From Xylaria sp. FL1777 (taxonomy: Eukaryota > Ascomycota > Sordariomycetes > Xylariales > Xylariaceae): a stretch of 32,298 nt of DNA. The stretch is from NCBI GenBank assembly GCA_022578965.1, contig MU400847.1, forward strand, positions 1-32,298, given 5' to 3'. The stretch's first letter is position 1; each line of letters begins with the position of its first letter. The translations under genes were made by a program, and so were the position numbers. This document shows, one piece after another, positions 1-8,480 of this stretch. Under the pieces are notes generated by a model. The model made no database searches, was not told the DNA's origin, and was given only the letters and a program-made list of their open reading frames with translations.

Positions 1-95
<95 letters not shown>
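1..95. repeat. (ATT)n trinucleotide microsatellite
   Basis: An uninterrupted ATT run of more than 31 units, starting at the window edge, so its full length is unknown. It lies just upstream of the hAT transposase coding trace. It may be a decayed low-complexity segment of the element or an independent microsatellite; the sequence does not decide this. Confidence 0.97.
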
Positions 96-96
<1 letters not shown>

Positions 97-119
97 CTAA
101 TTATTATATTAGGCTTTAA

Positions 120-642
120 AGAATAAATAATATTTTAGATGTTAATATTTTAATTAATGAATTAAAAGACTAAGAAGATTTAAATAATAGCGATTTAAGT
201 ACTTCAAAGTCTAAAAAAGAGTTTTATTTAAATTATTTAAAAAGCTATAATAAAGCAGAATATATTGTTTATTTAAACGAAGATATTTTATATAAAAAGG
301 TATGTTTTATATTAAATTACTACTTATTAAGTTAAAACTAATTATTATTATTAGTTAAATCTATTAAAGTATTGGAAAAATAACGTTTTACGATTTCTAA
401 TTTTATTAATAATAGCTAGAAAATACTTAAGTATTTTAGCTACTTTAGCATTTATTAAACAAGTTTTTTCTATTTCTAGTAATATTATTACTAAAAATAA
501 AAATAAACTAAGTTTAAAAACAATTAATAAGTTAATTTTATTAAAAAGTTAGAAAATTAAAGATTTAAGTGAATTAATAGAAAAGGAAACAAGTAAAGAA
601 AAAAACAAAGAGCTTAATGAACTTAAAGAAAACGAGGAGTAA
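120..642 (+). pseudogene. hAT transposase C-terminus (dimerisation domain), decayed
   Basis: Two exons read in phase once a 55-bp intron (300-354) is removed. The first, 120-299, encodes an acidic and Ser/Lys-rich stretch ending in YLNEDILYKK, with one stop at 171. The second, 355-642, encodes LLKYWKNN, then ARKYLSILAT and IITKNKNKLS, and ends at a TAA at 640 after an acidic Lys/Glu-rich tail. This matches the usual order of the hAT C-terminal dimerisation region (W-W-K, LARKYLSIPATS, ERVFS, RNRL). In families of this type the region mediates transposase oligomerisation and contributes to the catalytic fold. A second stop near 553 sits where Trp is plausible (TGG to TAG). Only about two stops occur in some 155 codons, far fewer than in the gypsy traces, so this copy is less decayed or younger. 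Upstream catalytic parts are not visible. Confidence 0.75.
300..354 (+). other. Probable spliceosomal intron in the hAT transposase
   Basis: The segment starts with GTATGT and ends with TTAG. It has an ACTAAT branch-like motif about 15 bases before the 3' end and is 55 bp long, typical for an ascomycete intron. Removing it joins two in-frame pieces in phase 0 and puts LLKYWKNN directly after the acidic YLNED segment, the order expected in hAT proteins. The intron itself contains in-frame stops. Confidence 0.65.
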
Positions 643-720
643 TATCTATAAATAGCTGTTTTTTTATTTTATTGTTATATAATAAAACTTTTTTCAGAAT
701 TAAAATAAACTAGTAAAAAC
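643..720. other. Short AT-rich spacer after the transposase
   Basis: The segment between the transposase stop and the 190-bp array. I see no coding or structural feature in it. Confidence 0.5.
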
Positions 721-1700
721 GTAGTTTTTAAATATATAAAAGTTATAATTATAGCTATAAAATCTATAAATAAAATAAAAGGTTAAGCTTTTAATATAAT
801 AAAAGTGCTAGTTATACTTTAGTAAGTTGCAAACTTTTTAAAAATTAAAATATTAACTAAAGATTAGTTATAAAAAGTTAGTTTTAGTATAATATTAAAC
901 CATTAAAAAAGTGGTTTTTAATTATATAAAAGTTATAATTATAGCTATAAAATCTATAAATAAAATAAAAGGTTAAGCTTTTTATATAATAAAAATACTA
1001 ATTACACTTTAGTAAGTTATAAACTTTTTAAAAATTAAAATATTAGCTAAAGATTAATTATAAAAAGTTAGTTTTAATATAATATTAAACCATTAAAAAA
1101 GTGGTTTTTAATTATATAAAAGTTATAATTATAGCTATAAAATCTATGAATAAAATAAAAGGTTAAGCTTTTTATGTAATAAAAGTGCTAGTTACACTTT
1201 AATAAGTTACAAACTTTTTAAAAATTAAAATACAAGCTAAAAATTAATTATAAAAAGTTAGTTTTAATATAATATTAAATTATTAAAAAAGTAGTTTTTA
1301 ACTATATAAAAAACATAATTATAGCTATAAAATCTATAAATAAAATAAAAAGTTGAACTTTTTATATAATAAAAGTGCTAGTTATACTTTAATAAATTGC
1401 AAATTTATTAAAAATTAAAATATTAGCTAAAGATTAATTATAAAAAGTTAGTTTTAGTATAATATTAAACTATTAAAACAGTAGTTTTTAACTATATAAA
1501 AAACATAATTATAAGTATAAAATTCATTAATAAAATAAAAGGTTAAAGTTTTTATATAATAAAAGTGCTAGTTATACTTTAATAATTAGTAAACTTATTA
1601 AACATTAAAATATTAATTAAATATATATTATATAAAGTTAGCTTTTATATTATAATAAAGTATTAAAAAAGTAGTTCTTAATTATATAAACAATATAATA
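721..1700. repeat. 190-bp tandem array inside the hAT element
   Basis: The landmark GTRGTTYTTA recurs at 721, 911, 1101, 1291, 1481 and 1671, giving five complete units of exactly 190 bp and a partial sixth. Units 1-4 are very similar and differ mainly by transitions; unit 5 and the partial unit are more diverged. Each unit boundary carries a short inverted pair, AACCA and TGGTT, around an A-rich loop. The array lies between the transposase stop codon and the subterminal palindromes. No coding potential is seen. It may be a 3' UTR or subterminal minisatellite; any function is unknown. Confidence 0.95.
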
Positions 1701-1804
1701 ATACTTATATAATTAATTAAAATAATATAACATTTAATAAATAATGTTAATTTTAATAATTTAAAAATTAATTACTTTAAATTAAAAATTAATTAATTTA
1801 AACT
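1701..1804. other. AT-rich spacer
   Basis: Nearly pure A/T sequence between the 190-bp array and the palindromic arm. It contains several TTAATTAA-type runs and nothing else that I recognise. Confidence 0.5.
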
Positions 1805-2034
1805 AAAAACTAATTAGTCCGGACTAAAAACTAATTAGTTTGAACTAAAGACTAACTAGTTTTTTTTCCTAGTAATTAAAAACTAGTTAGTCCGGACTAA
1901 AAACTAACTAGTTTTTTTTTTAGCTGATTAAAAACTAGTTAGTTTGAACTAAAGACTAACTAGTTTGAAATTTTAGTAACTAAAAACTAATTAGTCCTTA
2001 GTTCGGACTAATTTAGTCTTTATACTAAGGACTA
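1805..2034. repeat. 52-bp palindromic subterminal array, hAT right arm
   Basis: Units beginning AAAAACTARTTAGT start at 1805, 1826, 1878, 1930 and 1982, so the last three steps are exactly 52 bp. Each unit contains a near-perfect inverted repeat, AAAACTAGTTAGT against ACTAACTAGTTTT, around a core TCCGGACTAAA that is itself part of the palindrome TTAGTCCGGACTAA. Symmetric motifs close to the terminal repeat are expected for hAT transposase binding. That role is inferred from the family, not shown. The arm 1826-2048 has the same length (223 bp) as 7221-7443 in the MITE. Confidence 0.9.
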
Positions 2035-2048
2035 AATTATTAACCCTA
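2035..2048. repeat. hAT terminal inverted repeat (right)
   Basis: AATTATTAACCCTA, identical to the right end of the MITE (7430-7443) and complementary to its left end TAGGGTTAATAATT (6818-6831). The outer TAGGG/CCCTA fits the loose hAT terminal consensus. The 8 bases after it (2049-2056, ATTAGTAC) would be the target duplication, but the left copy is outside the window. Confidence 0.8.
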
Positions 2049-2359
2049 ATTAGTACTAATTATAAAGCTTGTATTAATGCTATTATAGCTAAATAAAAAA
2101 TAATTTTATTTGCTTTTGCTTTAGCTAAACAAAAAAACTTAAATAATAAGCATTTAAAAAAGTAACCTTAAATATATTAGATTTTTACCTAAGAACAATA
2201 TTTTAAAAACATATAAAAAAAAACATTATAAATAAATTCCTTAGAAATAAACCTTTTTTATATACTTATATTTTAAGTAATAATAGACTTTTTTTAATAA
2301 CTGTTAATTTTTTTAGAAATATAAAAGCTAGCTTATATGTTGCTATAAATACCTGCTTT

Positions 2360-2625
2360 AATAAAAAGATCTTAAAATACTTATAACTTATAGTTATAAA
2401 TATTTCTTTTTGCTTTATAATAAGTTATAATAGCAAAAGTAAATACGCAATAAAAAAAGCTCTAGTATTAAGTTTAAAAATATATAAGCATGTTTTTCTT
2501 AAAACATATTTTTTTATGTTAAATATATAGCATAATATTATTTTTAGTTAAAAGTAGTTTAAAGCATATAATATTTTATTTAACTATAAAAAACATAAGC
2601 TAATTTTTTTGCTTTTATTAAAACT
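2360..2625 (+). pseudogene. gypsy-2 aspartic protease remnant
   Basis: Near 2370-2440 a frame reads KILITYSYKYFFLLYNK, resembling the LIDSGC-type active-site segment of retroviral-like proteases. The catalytic Asp would have been lost through a G-to-A change. Near 2530-2625 a frame reads HNIIFS, stop, K, stop, FKAYNILFNYKKHKLIF. This fits the ILG-x-x-W-F segment and the following HKLIFP block that close gypsy proteases and lead into RT. The enzyme would have processed the Gag-Pol polyprotein. The order and distance to RT support the call. The active-site reading is weaker than the C-terminal block. Confidence 0.5.
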
Positions 2626-3339
2626 TATAAGCAACTTTAAACAAAACATTGCAATAAATAAAACTAACATTTAGCTATAATATTTAAAGTATTAATAAAA
2701 CGCTAATAAGCAAAATAATAAAATAGAAAAAAAGCTATAAAAAAAAAAAGCAACAACTTACTGCAAAAAAAAATAACTAATAAATGCAAGTTATTAAAAT
2801 CTTAAAAAAAATAACTTTATTACTGCTAATATTAAAAAGATAAAAAGATTACTATATAAAGCGTTTCTTTTTTTTTTTTTTAAACTTATATATTAAAAAA
2901 AAAAGAAAGCAAAACGTAAGCTTAAAAAAAAGCTTAAAGCTAAAAAAAATTTCTTTTATTAGTAAACTAACATTTAAAAGCTATATTATATATAATATAA
3001 TAATATAAATTAATACAAAAAACAATTATTAAATATTATTAATATTAATATAATTACTTTTAAAGCTACAGTTTATAAAAATAAGTTTTATAACAAAATA
3101 TAAGTTTTTAGTATTTATTAAATTAATAAGCTTATTAAGAACTACAAAAAAAAAAGACAACTTTTTTAACTTTAAAAACAAAAAGTTAAAAAAAAAAGCT
3201 TTAAAACTTATATTTAAAAAGTATTATAATTTACTGCGTACTTTTAGCAAAATAAATTCTAATACCTTGCTATTTAATTGCTTTAATATAAACTATAAAA
3301 TTAAGTTTATTAATAAAAAATCACAGAAAAACATATAAT

Positions 3340-4010
3340 ATTTCTTTTTATATAAAATATTACTAAATAAGCTAAAAGCTATATAAACATACTTAATTAA
3401 TAATTTATGTAAAAGATTTATAAAACTAAATAATACACTATTTATATCTTTTGTTTTATTTATTAAAAAACTTAATAAAAGTTTTTGTTTTTGCATAAAT
3501 TACTATAAACTTAATAAACTATTACAAAAAAACAGGTATTTTTTACTACTTATTAAAAAAACCTTGTTTTAAATATTTAAAGCAAAAATTTTTATTAAAA
3601 TAAACATTTAATAAACATTTTATTATATATATATACACTTTAGTTATAAAGACTTAATAACATTTTATACTTGTTATAAATTATATTATTATTATGTTTT
3701 ACTGTTTAAATAAATAAACAAACTATTTACGTTTTAATAGTATATTAATAATATTTTATTTAATTACTTTAATAATTTTTGTAGCGCTTACATAAATAAT
3801 ATTTTGATTTATTTTAATAACCTAAAAAAATACTAAGTATACGTTTAAAAAGTATTTACTTAACTTTAAAATATAGGTCTATAAACTAACCTTAAAAAGT
3901 TAAAATTCTATATAATTAAAACAAAGTTTCTTATTTATATTATTAATACTAAAAGTATAAAAGTTAATTTTAGCAAAATAAAGGTTGTTTAAAACTAAAA
4001 GTTATTTATT
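3340..4010 (+). pseudogene. gypsy-2 reverse transcriptase remnant
   Basis: A clear Ty3/gypsy RT trace. CKRFIKLNNTLFISFVLFIK (about 3408-3467) is the K-G-F-I-R-P-S-x-S-P-x-x-A-P-V-L-F-V-K block. CINYYKLNKL at 3493 is the C-V-D-Y-R-x-L-N block. KIFIKINI follows, then FK, stop, INKLFTF (the PFGLxNAPxxF region), then AYINNILIYFNN with the catalytic box Y-I-N-N at 3789-3800 where functional enzymes have Y-x-D-D. All the missing Asp residues are Asn, as expected from G-to-A changes. The downstream blocks KVFT, GL, LKKLKFYI and FLIYII match the RT thumb and connection. The enzyme is dead because of lost catalytic residues and many stops. Confidence 0.85.
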
Positions 4011-4189
4011 ATAATAAAAAGAGTTTAGTTCTTTTTAAGCTTTTATAACTTTTATTGCAAGTTTATTAAAAAATATAGCTAAATAGCAATATTATTAAAC
4101 AAACTAACTAAAAAAAACACCTTTTTTAAATAAACAAAAAAATATAAAAAGTTGTTTTAACAATTAAAAAAAGCTTTAACCTTTATATT

Positions 4190-4600
4190 TACTTTTAAAT
4201 ACTTTAACTATAATTTACTTATAAAAGTAAAAACTAATGTATTAAATAGCATAGCAGTAAATATAATATTGCAGCATTATAAAAACACTTAGTATTTTAT
4301 AGCTTTTTATTTTAAAACAATACATAATATTAAACTTAATTATAGTATTTATAATAAAAAAATATTAGCTATAGTTTTAGCTTTAAAAAAATAGCAAGCT
4401 AAATTAATTAGCATTTATAAGAACTTTTTTTTAGTTATTATTAATTATTAAGCATTAAAATATTTCAGAAAAAAATAACACTTTAACTTTAAATAAGCTA
4501 GCTAAGCTATCTTGTTTTTAAAATATAACTTTTTTATTGCTTTTTAACTAAAAAAAAAAATGTAATAATTAATGCTTTGTTTTATAAACAAAAGAACTTA
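4190..4600 (+). pseudogene. gypsy-2 RNase H remnant
   Basis: Continues the RT frame. KTNVLNSIAVNIILQ corresponds to the TDASxxAxGxxL catalytic block, with Asp changed to Asn. IHNIKLNYSIYNKKILAIVLALKK is the Y-D-x-E-L-L-A-I-V-x-A-L-K block. VIINY, stop, ALKYF matches the V-x-T-D-H-x-A-L-x-Y-F block near 4436. The region would degrade the RNA strand of the RNA/DNA hybrid during reverse transcription. The trace ends in NALF near 4570 (the usual N-x-x-A-D-A-L-S-R end) just before the gypsy-1 insertion at 4630. Confidence 0.8.
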
Positions 4601-4624
4601 TAAATATAACAAGCAAAAAAAAAA

Positions 4625-4629
4625 GCTTA
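4625..4629. repeat. Target-site duplication of gypsy-1 copy 1 (left)
   Basis: GCTTA directly before the LTR end at 4630, matched exactly by GCTTA at 13730-13734 directly after the other LTR. A 5-bp duplication is normal for Ty3/gypsy integrases. Confidence 0.85.
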
Positions 4630-5145
4630 TATAACGGACCTGTTATATATTAATATAACGGGTTTGCTTTTAAGGTTTTAATTTATAAATAACAATAGGA
4701 TCTTTAGCAGTAGTTCGTTAAGGAGGTTTTCGGGGTACTTTTATTACTGTGCATTAATAAAGGTCTTAAAAAATTAAAAGTAATAAATATATTAGTGCTT
4801 AGCAGTTATAAGAAATTAATAGCTAAAAAGCTAAAACTAAATAAATAACTAAATATAAAAAGTGCATAATTATATAAACAAAGAAAATAGTAATAATAAT
4901 TTATAAACGTTGCTTTTTTTAATAAACTTAATGCTATATTGTTTTAAGTTTAAAGCTTAATAAACTTAACGCTTAAGTTTGTTATGTTTAAAGCTTAATA
5001 AACTTAATGCTTAAGTTTATTAAGTTTATGCATTAAACCTTTATAGTAGTTTAAATATATATTTTTTTAGCAAATAGAACTTTTTTTGCGTATGCTTTTT
5101 TTATACATGGCTTTTTAACCGGCTTAGTTAGCCTATTTTATAATA
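4630..5145 (-). repeat. gypsy-1 copy 1, 3' LTR
   Basis: 516 bp, in reverse orientation. It aligns over its whole length with 13252-13729 apart from one extra unit of about 38 bp, a tandem repeat containing TTTAAAGCTTAATAAACTTA near 4945-5030. The half at 4630-4890 is shared with the LTRs of copies 2 and 3; the half at about 4890-5145 is not. The outer end (4630-4740) keeps many G/C bases, for example CGGACC and TTCGGGGTAC. The same positions in the inner-facing end of the other LTR have become A/T. Confidence 0.88.
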
Positions 5146-5161
5146 TTATTCTTTTTTTTCT
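5146..5161 (-). other. Polypurine tract of gypsy-1 copy 1
   Basis: Read on the - strand this is AGAAAAAAAAGAATAA, directly abutting the 3' LTR. The homologous site in copy 2 is 24645-24660. It would prime plus-strand DNA synthesis. Confidence 0.65.
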
Positions 5162-5830
5162 ATAATTGTTGTTTTAATAATTTTGTGTTTCGTTTTTTGT
5201 AAGTTTTCTTTTTTTATTTTTTTTTTTTGTTTTCTGTGCTTATTATATTTAGTAAAGTTTTTAAAAAACTTCGCTTGTTGCGTTTTAAACAAAAAGTTTA
5301 ATAAAACTTTGCTTTGCTTTTTTTTATTAAATTAAAATTAATTAAAATAGTTTTATGCTTTTGCTATAATTGTTATAACATAAAATGTTTAATGTTAAAA
5401 TTTAACTTTAATTAATATATTAAATATATTGCAGCTAAATAAGCAAATTATAACGCTAAAGGTTTGTTTTTAAAGCAAATATAGTAGCTTACTTTTTAGT
5501 ACAAAAAGCTAAAGAATAAATTAAATATGCTAATAAAAAAGCATAAAAAAATAAGCGCAAAAATCTGTTGTTTTAAGCAACAAAAGAAATTATAGCAAAA
5601 AAAAATAGCTGCTGCTATAGTTTATAGTTTAAGTAATTTAAAAAAGCTTAAGCAAATTAAAGCAAAAAAACGTTATATAGCTAAAAAATAAAAATAGTGT
5701 ATTAAAGTAGTATAACTATTGCTAGTTATTTTTCTAAAGTTTAATTAAAACGCGCTAAATGCTTTATTTAAAGTTAATTCTTTTTTTTTAGCTTTAGCTA
5801 GTTAAAATATTAATAATAAAACTAGTTTAT
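5162..5830 (-). other. gypsy-1 copy 1, region between chromodomain and PPT
   Basis: About 670 bp homologous in position to 23990-24640 of copy 2. It carries Lys/Ala-type AT-rich coding debris and short inverted repeats such as GCTGCTGCTATAG near 5612. No domain is recognised. It may encode the extreme C-terminus of Pol or a 3' untranslated region. Confidence 0.5.
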
Positions 5831-5839
5831 AATTATTTT

Positions 5840-5970
5840 AGCAGTTTTTAAGTGTTTTTTAAGTTTTTAAGTATTATTAGCATATAAGTATTCTTTTTAT
5901 TTAATAAAATATTTAACATTATTATTGTTTTAACAAAAATCTAGTATATTTTTAACTTTATAAATGTTTT
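5840..5970 (-). pseudogene. gypsy-1 copy 1 chromodomain remnant
   Basis: Aligns with the better readable chromodomain of copy 2 (about 23845-23965), including the ILxSR-like start and the segment where copy 2 shows YFIK followed by the TWEP-like end. It would tether the integration complex to modified histones, as in other chromoviruses. Many stops are present. The reading depends on the alignment to copy 2. Confidence 0.55.
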
Positions 5971-6809
5971 GATTTATTTTTATTTTTAGTTATGTTTTAA
6001 TAGTTATTTTAATAAGTGCTAATTTTAGTAAAAAAATGTAAAAAATAAGGTAAATTTGCATGTTTTTTAATAATAATAGTTTATAATTAGTAAATAAAAT
6101 AACCTTTTTAACTTTAAAAGAACTAAGTTTTTTAAATTTTAATTTGTTGCTTAGTTGTTTTGTTTTAATTTAAAGAATATTAGTATTTACGTTTTATTTT
6201 TGTTATAATAAGTAAACCTTGTTTTCTTTTTTAAATGTTAGCTTTTTAGTTTGTTTTTTATTATAGTATACTAATATTTGTTGTTATAAAAACTAAAGGC
6301 ATAATTATAGTTTAGCTTATAGCGTTTTTATTTCTGTTATAATAGTTTTTGCTTAAGGTACTATAGTTAAAATAGCAAGTGCTTTTATTAATGTTTTTTT
6401 TTGTTTTTTAGTAGCTGCTTATTATTTATAAATAGCTTTATATAAAAATATATTTATATTTTTATTTGTTAATATATTATATAAAATTTATGCTATTAAT
6501 AATAGTTTTACTTAATTGTTTTATTAATAATTAATATAACTTTATAAGTATTGTTTTAATATTTAATTTAGTTTTTTTGTTTGTTTATTAGTTTATAAGT
6601 AATAAACAATTAAAAATTTAAGTTTAATACTAATAAGTTTAAAAAAACTTGTTTTAAACTTAAAAGTAAATAACTTATTTTAGTTTAAAACAATTTTCTT
6701 TAGTAGCGTATGTTTATTTAAGTATTAGCGTATAAAAGCATATATAAGTTGTTTAGCTATTATATTTCCTTTAAATAGTAAAAAGTAAGTATATTTAATA
6801 AGTTTATTA

Positions 6810-6817
6810 ATAATAAC
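6810..6817. repeat. MITE target-site duplication (left)
   Basis: ATAATAAC, repeated perfectly at 7444-7451. The homologous site in gypsy-1 copy 2 carries a single copy (reverse complement GTTATTAT at 22995-23002), which confirms the duplication. Confidence 0.92.
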
Positions 6818-7443
6818 TAGGGTTAATAATTAGTCCGAACTAACTAGTCTGGACTAAAACTAAAGACTAATTAGTTTTTTTTCAAGGTAATTAAAAACTA
6901 GTTAGTTTAAACTAAAGACTAACTAGTTTTTTTTCGAAGTGATTAAAAACTAATTAATCCGGACTAAAAACTAACTAGTTTTTTTTTTTTGTGACTAAAA
7001 CTAGTTAATCCGAACTAAAACTAATTAGTCTTTAGTTCGAACTAATTAGTTTAAATTAAAACTAAAGAATTAAAATTATTATTATTATTTTAAATATGCT
7101 TTAATATTAAATGTTTTTTATTTTAATATATATATTAAAGTATTCATTATATAAATATATATTTATTTAATTCTATTATTAATTATTATTATATATTAAG
7201 TAGGTTTTTATTAAAAAATTAAAAACTAGTTAGTTTAAATTAAAAACTAACTAGTTTTTTTTTCTAGTGATTAAAAACTAGTTAGTTCAAACTAAAAACT
7301 AACTAGTTTTTTTTTTTAGTAACTAAAAACTAGTTAGTTCGAACTAAAGACTAACTAGTTTAAAATTTTAATAACTAAAAACTAATTAGTCCTTAGTTCG
7401 GACTAATTTAGTCCTTATACTAAGGACTAAATTATTAACCCTA
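6818..7443. mobile_element. hAT-type MITE with long palindromic arms
   Basis: A 626-bp non-autonomous element. The termini TAGGGTTAATAATT and AATTATTAACCCTA are perfect 14-bp inverted repeats, flanked by a perfect 8-bp duplication, which is diagnostic for hAT. Both arms consist of 52-bp palindromic units; in the right arm the units start at 7221, 7273, 7325 and 7377. The right arm 7221-7443 has the same length and organisation as 1826-2048 of the hAT element at the window start. The unique centre (about 7080-7200) is A/T-only with an ATT run and shows no coding. It would have been moved in trans by that hAT transposase. It sits inside the integrase of gypsy-1 copy 1. Confidence 0.93.
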
Positions 7444-7451
7444 ATAATAAC
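7444..7451. repeat. MITE target-site duplication (right)
   Basis: ATAATAAC, identical to 6810-6817. Confidence 0.92.
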
Positions 7452-7899
7452 CTATATTTTATTATACTATATTTTTATAACTAGATTAATTAATAAAGGT
7501 AATGCTATAATAAAATCTTAAGTAATAGTATGCTATGCTTATTTAAGTATATATATAGGTTATCGCAGTTTATAAAGCTTATATTAAGCTGCTTTAGCTT
7601 TATTATAAATATTGCATTTCTTTATAATAAACTTAATTATGTTTTATAGTTTTAGAAAATCATATTTTTTTTATAGTTATTAAACTGTTTTTGTTGCTTT
7701 TTAGTGTTTATATAATAAATATTCGTAAAATTTCTTAATAAACTTGTTTTGTAAAAATTTTAGTAAGTAAACCTTATGTTTATATATTAGCTTATTATTT
7801 TTTAATCTTTTATATTTTTATAACTTTATTAATTTTTCTAAGTTATAAGCTTATTATAGTTATATATTTGTAAAATCTTTAAGTATAACTTTAACTTTT

Positions 7900-8480
7900 A
7901 AGCTTTTATTTTCTTAAGAATATAATACTTAAATGTTTCTTTTTAAAACTTTAAATCTTTTTTAACTTTGTTAATTAAGTATATTTGCTTAAATGTTTTT
8001 TTTTTTTTAATATAACATATTTTAAAGTTAAACTTAGAAAAAAAAACCATTTAATTCTTATGTTGTTTAGTAATCTTTTATATAGTTATAAATTTTGTTA
8101 AGTTTTAATAATTTAAATAAATCTTAATTAGCTTTGTAGTTTTTATAAAAAACAGTTTTTATTCTTTAAGTGCAGTAATAATTACAAGTAGTTCTTTATT
8201 ATATATTAAGTATTATAATGCTGCGTTTTGTAGTGCTTTAAAGTAATAAACTATTAGGTGCTATTTTTTATTGTTTTTTAATTGTTTTAAAACTTTTGCA
8301 ATTATACTATTTAAGGCATTTATTTTTAGCTTTTTTTTTTTTTGTAGATTAAGTAATTTAACCATAAAGTTAAAAGTAACTTTTAGTTTTAGTTTTTTAA
8401 AAGCTTTTTAAGCTTTTTTTAAAATTAAAAAGGATTTTTTTTTATATTTTTTCTTTGTATACTTTATAAAGTAAAATGCT
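7900..8480 (-). pseudogene. gypsy-1 copy 1 RNase H remnant
   Basis: The reverse complement matches the RNase H of copy 2 (about 22040-22560), including the QNAAL-like block (near 8224), the following Y-x-x-x-x-K-E-L-L block and the K-E-x-x-x-F block. Functional reading is abolished by stops. Confidence 0.65.

Larger units (their letters stand above)
1..2048 (+). mobile_element. hAT-superfamily DNA transposon, right-hand part
   Basis: This is the right end of a cut-and-paste hAT transposon whose left end lies outside the window. In order it shows a transposase C-terminal dimerisation region on the + strand (to 642), a 190-bp tandem array (721-1700), a 52-bp palindromic subterminal array (1805-2034) and a terminal inverted repeat AATTATTAACCCTA ending at 2048. 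The assignment to hAT rests on the dimerisation domain. It is supported by the MITE at 6818-7443, which has the same 223-bp right arm, the same terminus and a perfect 8-bp target duplication. The host sequence from 2049 onward reads as Ty3/gypsy pol, so the hAT probably inserted into that element. The left TSD cannot be checked here. Confidence 0.8.
2049..4629 (+). mobile_element. Ty3/gypsy chromovirus 'gypsy-2', left segment
   Basis: The left visible part of a chromodomain-bearing LTR retrotransposon, truncated on the left by the hAT element and interrupted on the right by gypsy-1 copy 1. Traces of protease (about 2360-2625), reverse transcriptase (about 3340-4010) and RNase H (about 4190-4600) follow one another on the + strand with many RIP stops. 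The strand is A-rich, as expected for the sense strand of a RIP-mutated pol. The element resumes at 13730 with integrase and chromodomain. Gag and the 5' LTR are not in the window and presumably lie left of the hAT insertion. Between 2626 and 3330 only Lys-rich linker-like coding traces are visible. Confidence 0.85.
5990..7850 (-). pseudogene. gypsy-1 copy 1 integrase remnant, split by a MITE
   Basis: Homologous to the integrase of copy 2 (about 22640-23420). The C-terminal part is at 5990-6809 and the zinc-finger and core N-terminal part at 7452-7850. The two halves rejoin exactly when the MITE and one copy of its 8-bp duplication are removed. The insertion falls in the catalytic core, so integrase of this copy was destroyed by insertion as well as by point mutation. 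Confidence 0.7.

Noticed and set aside
721..1700. CRISPR array
   Set aside because: The 190-bp units are contiguous and similar over their whole length, with no short repeat/unique spacer alternation.
2035..2060. TTAACCCTAA as a telomeric repeat
   Set aside because: CCCTAA occurs once per element end and is part of a 14-bp TIR with a defined 8-bp duplication in the MITE; there is no tandem array.
3293..3496. A 67-codon open frame on the - strand
   Set aside because: It is the antisense of the gypsy-2 RT blocks on the + strand (F-V-L-F-I-K and the start of C-I-N-Y-Y-K-L-N). It is low-complexity and lacks any domain.
5600..5700. Possible host gene in a slightly G/C-richer patch with GCTGCTGCTATAG
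   Set aside because: It lies inside gypsy-1 copy 1, between chromodomain and polypurine tract, with homologous sequence in copy 2 and no open frame.
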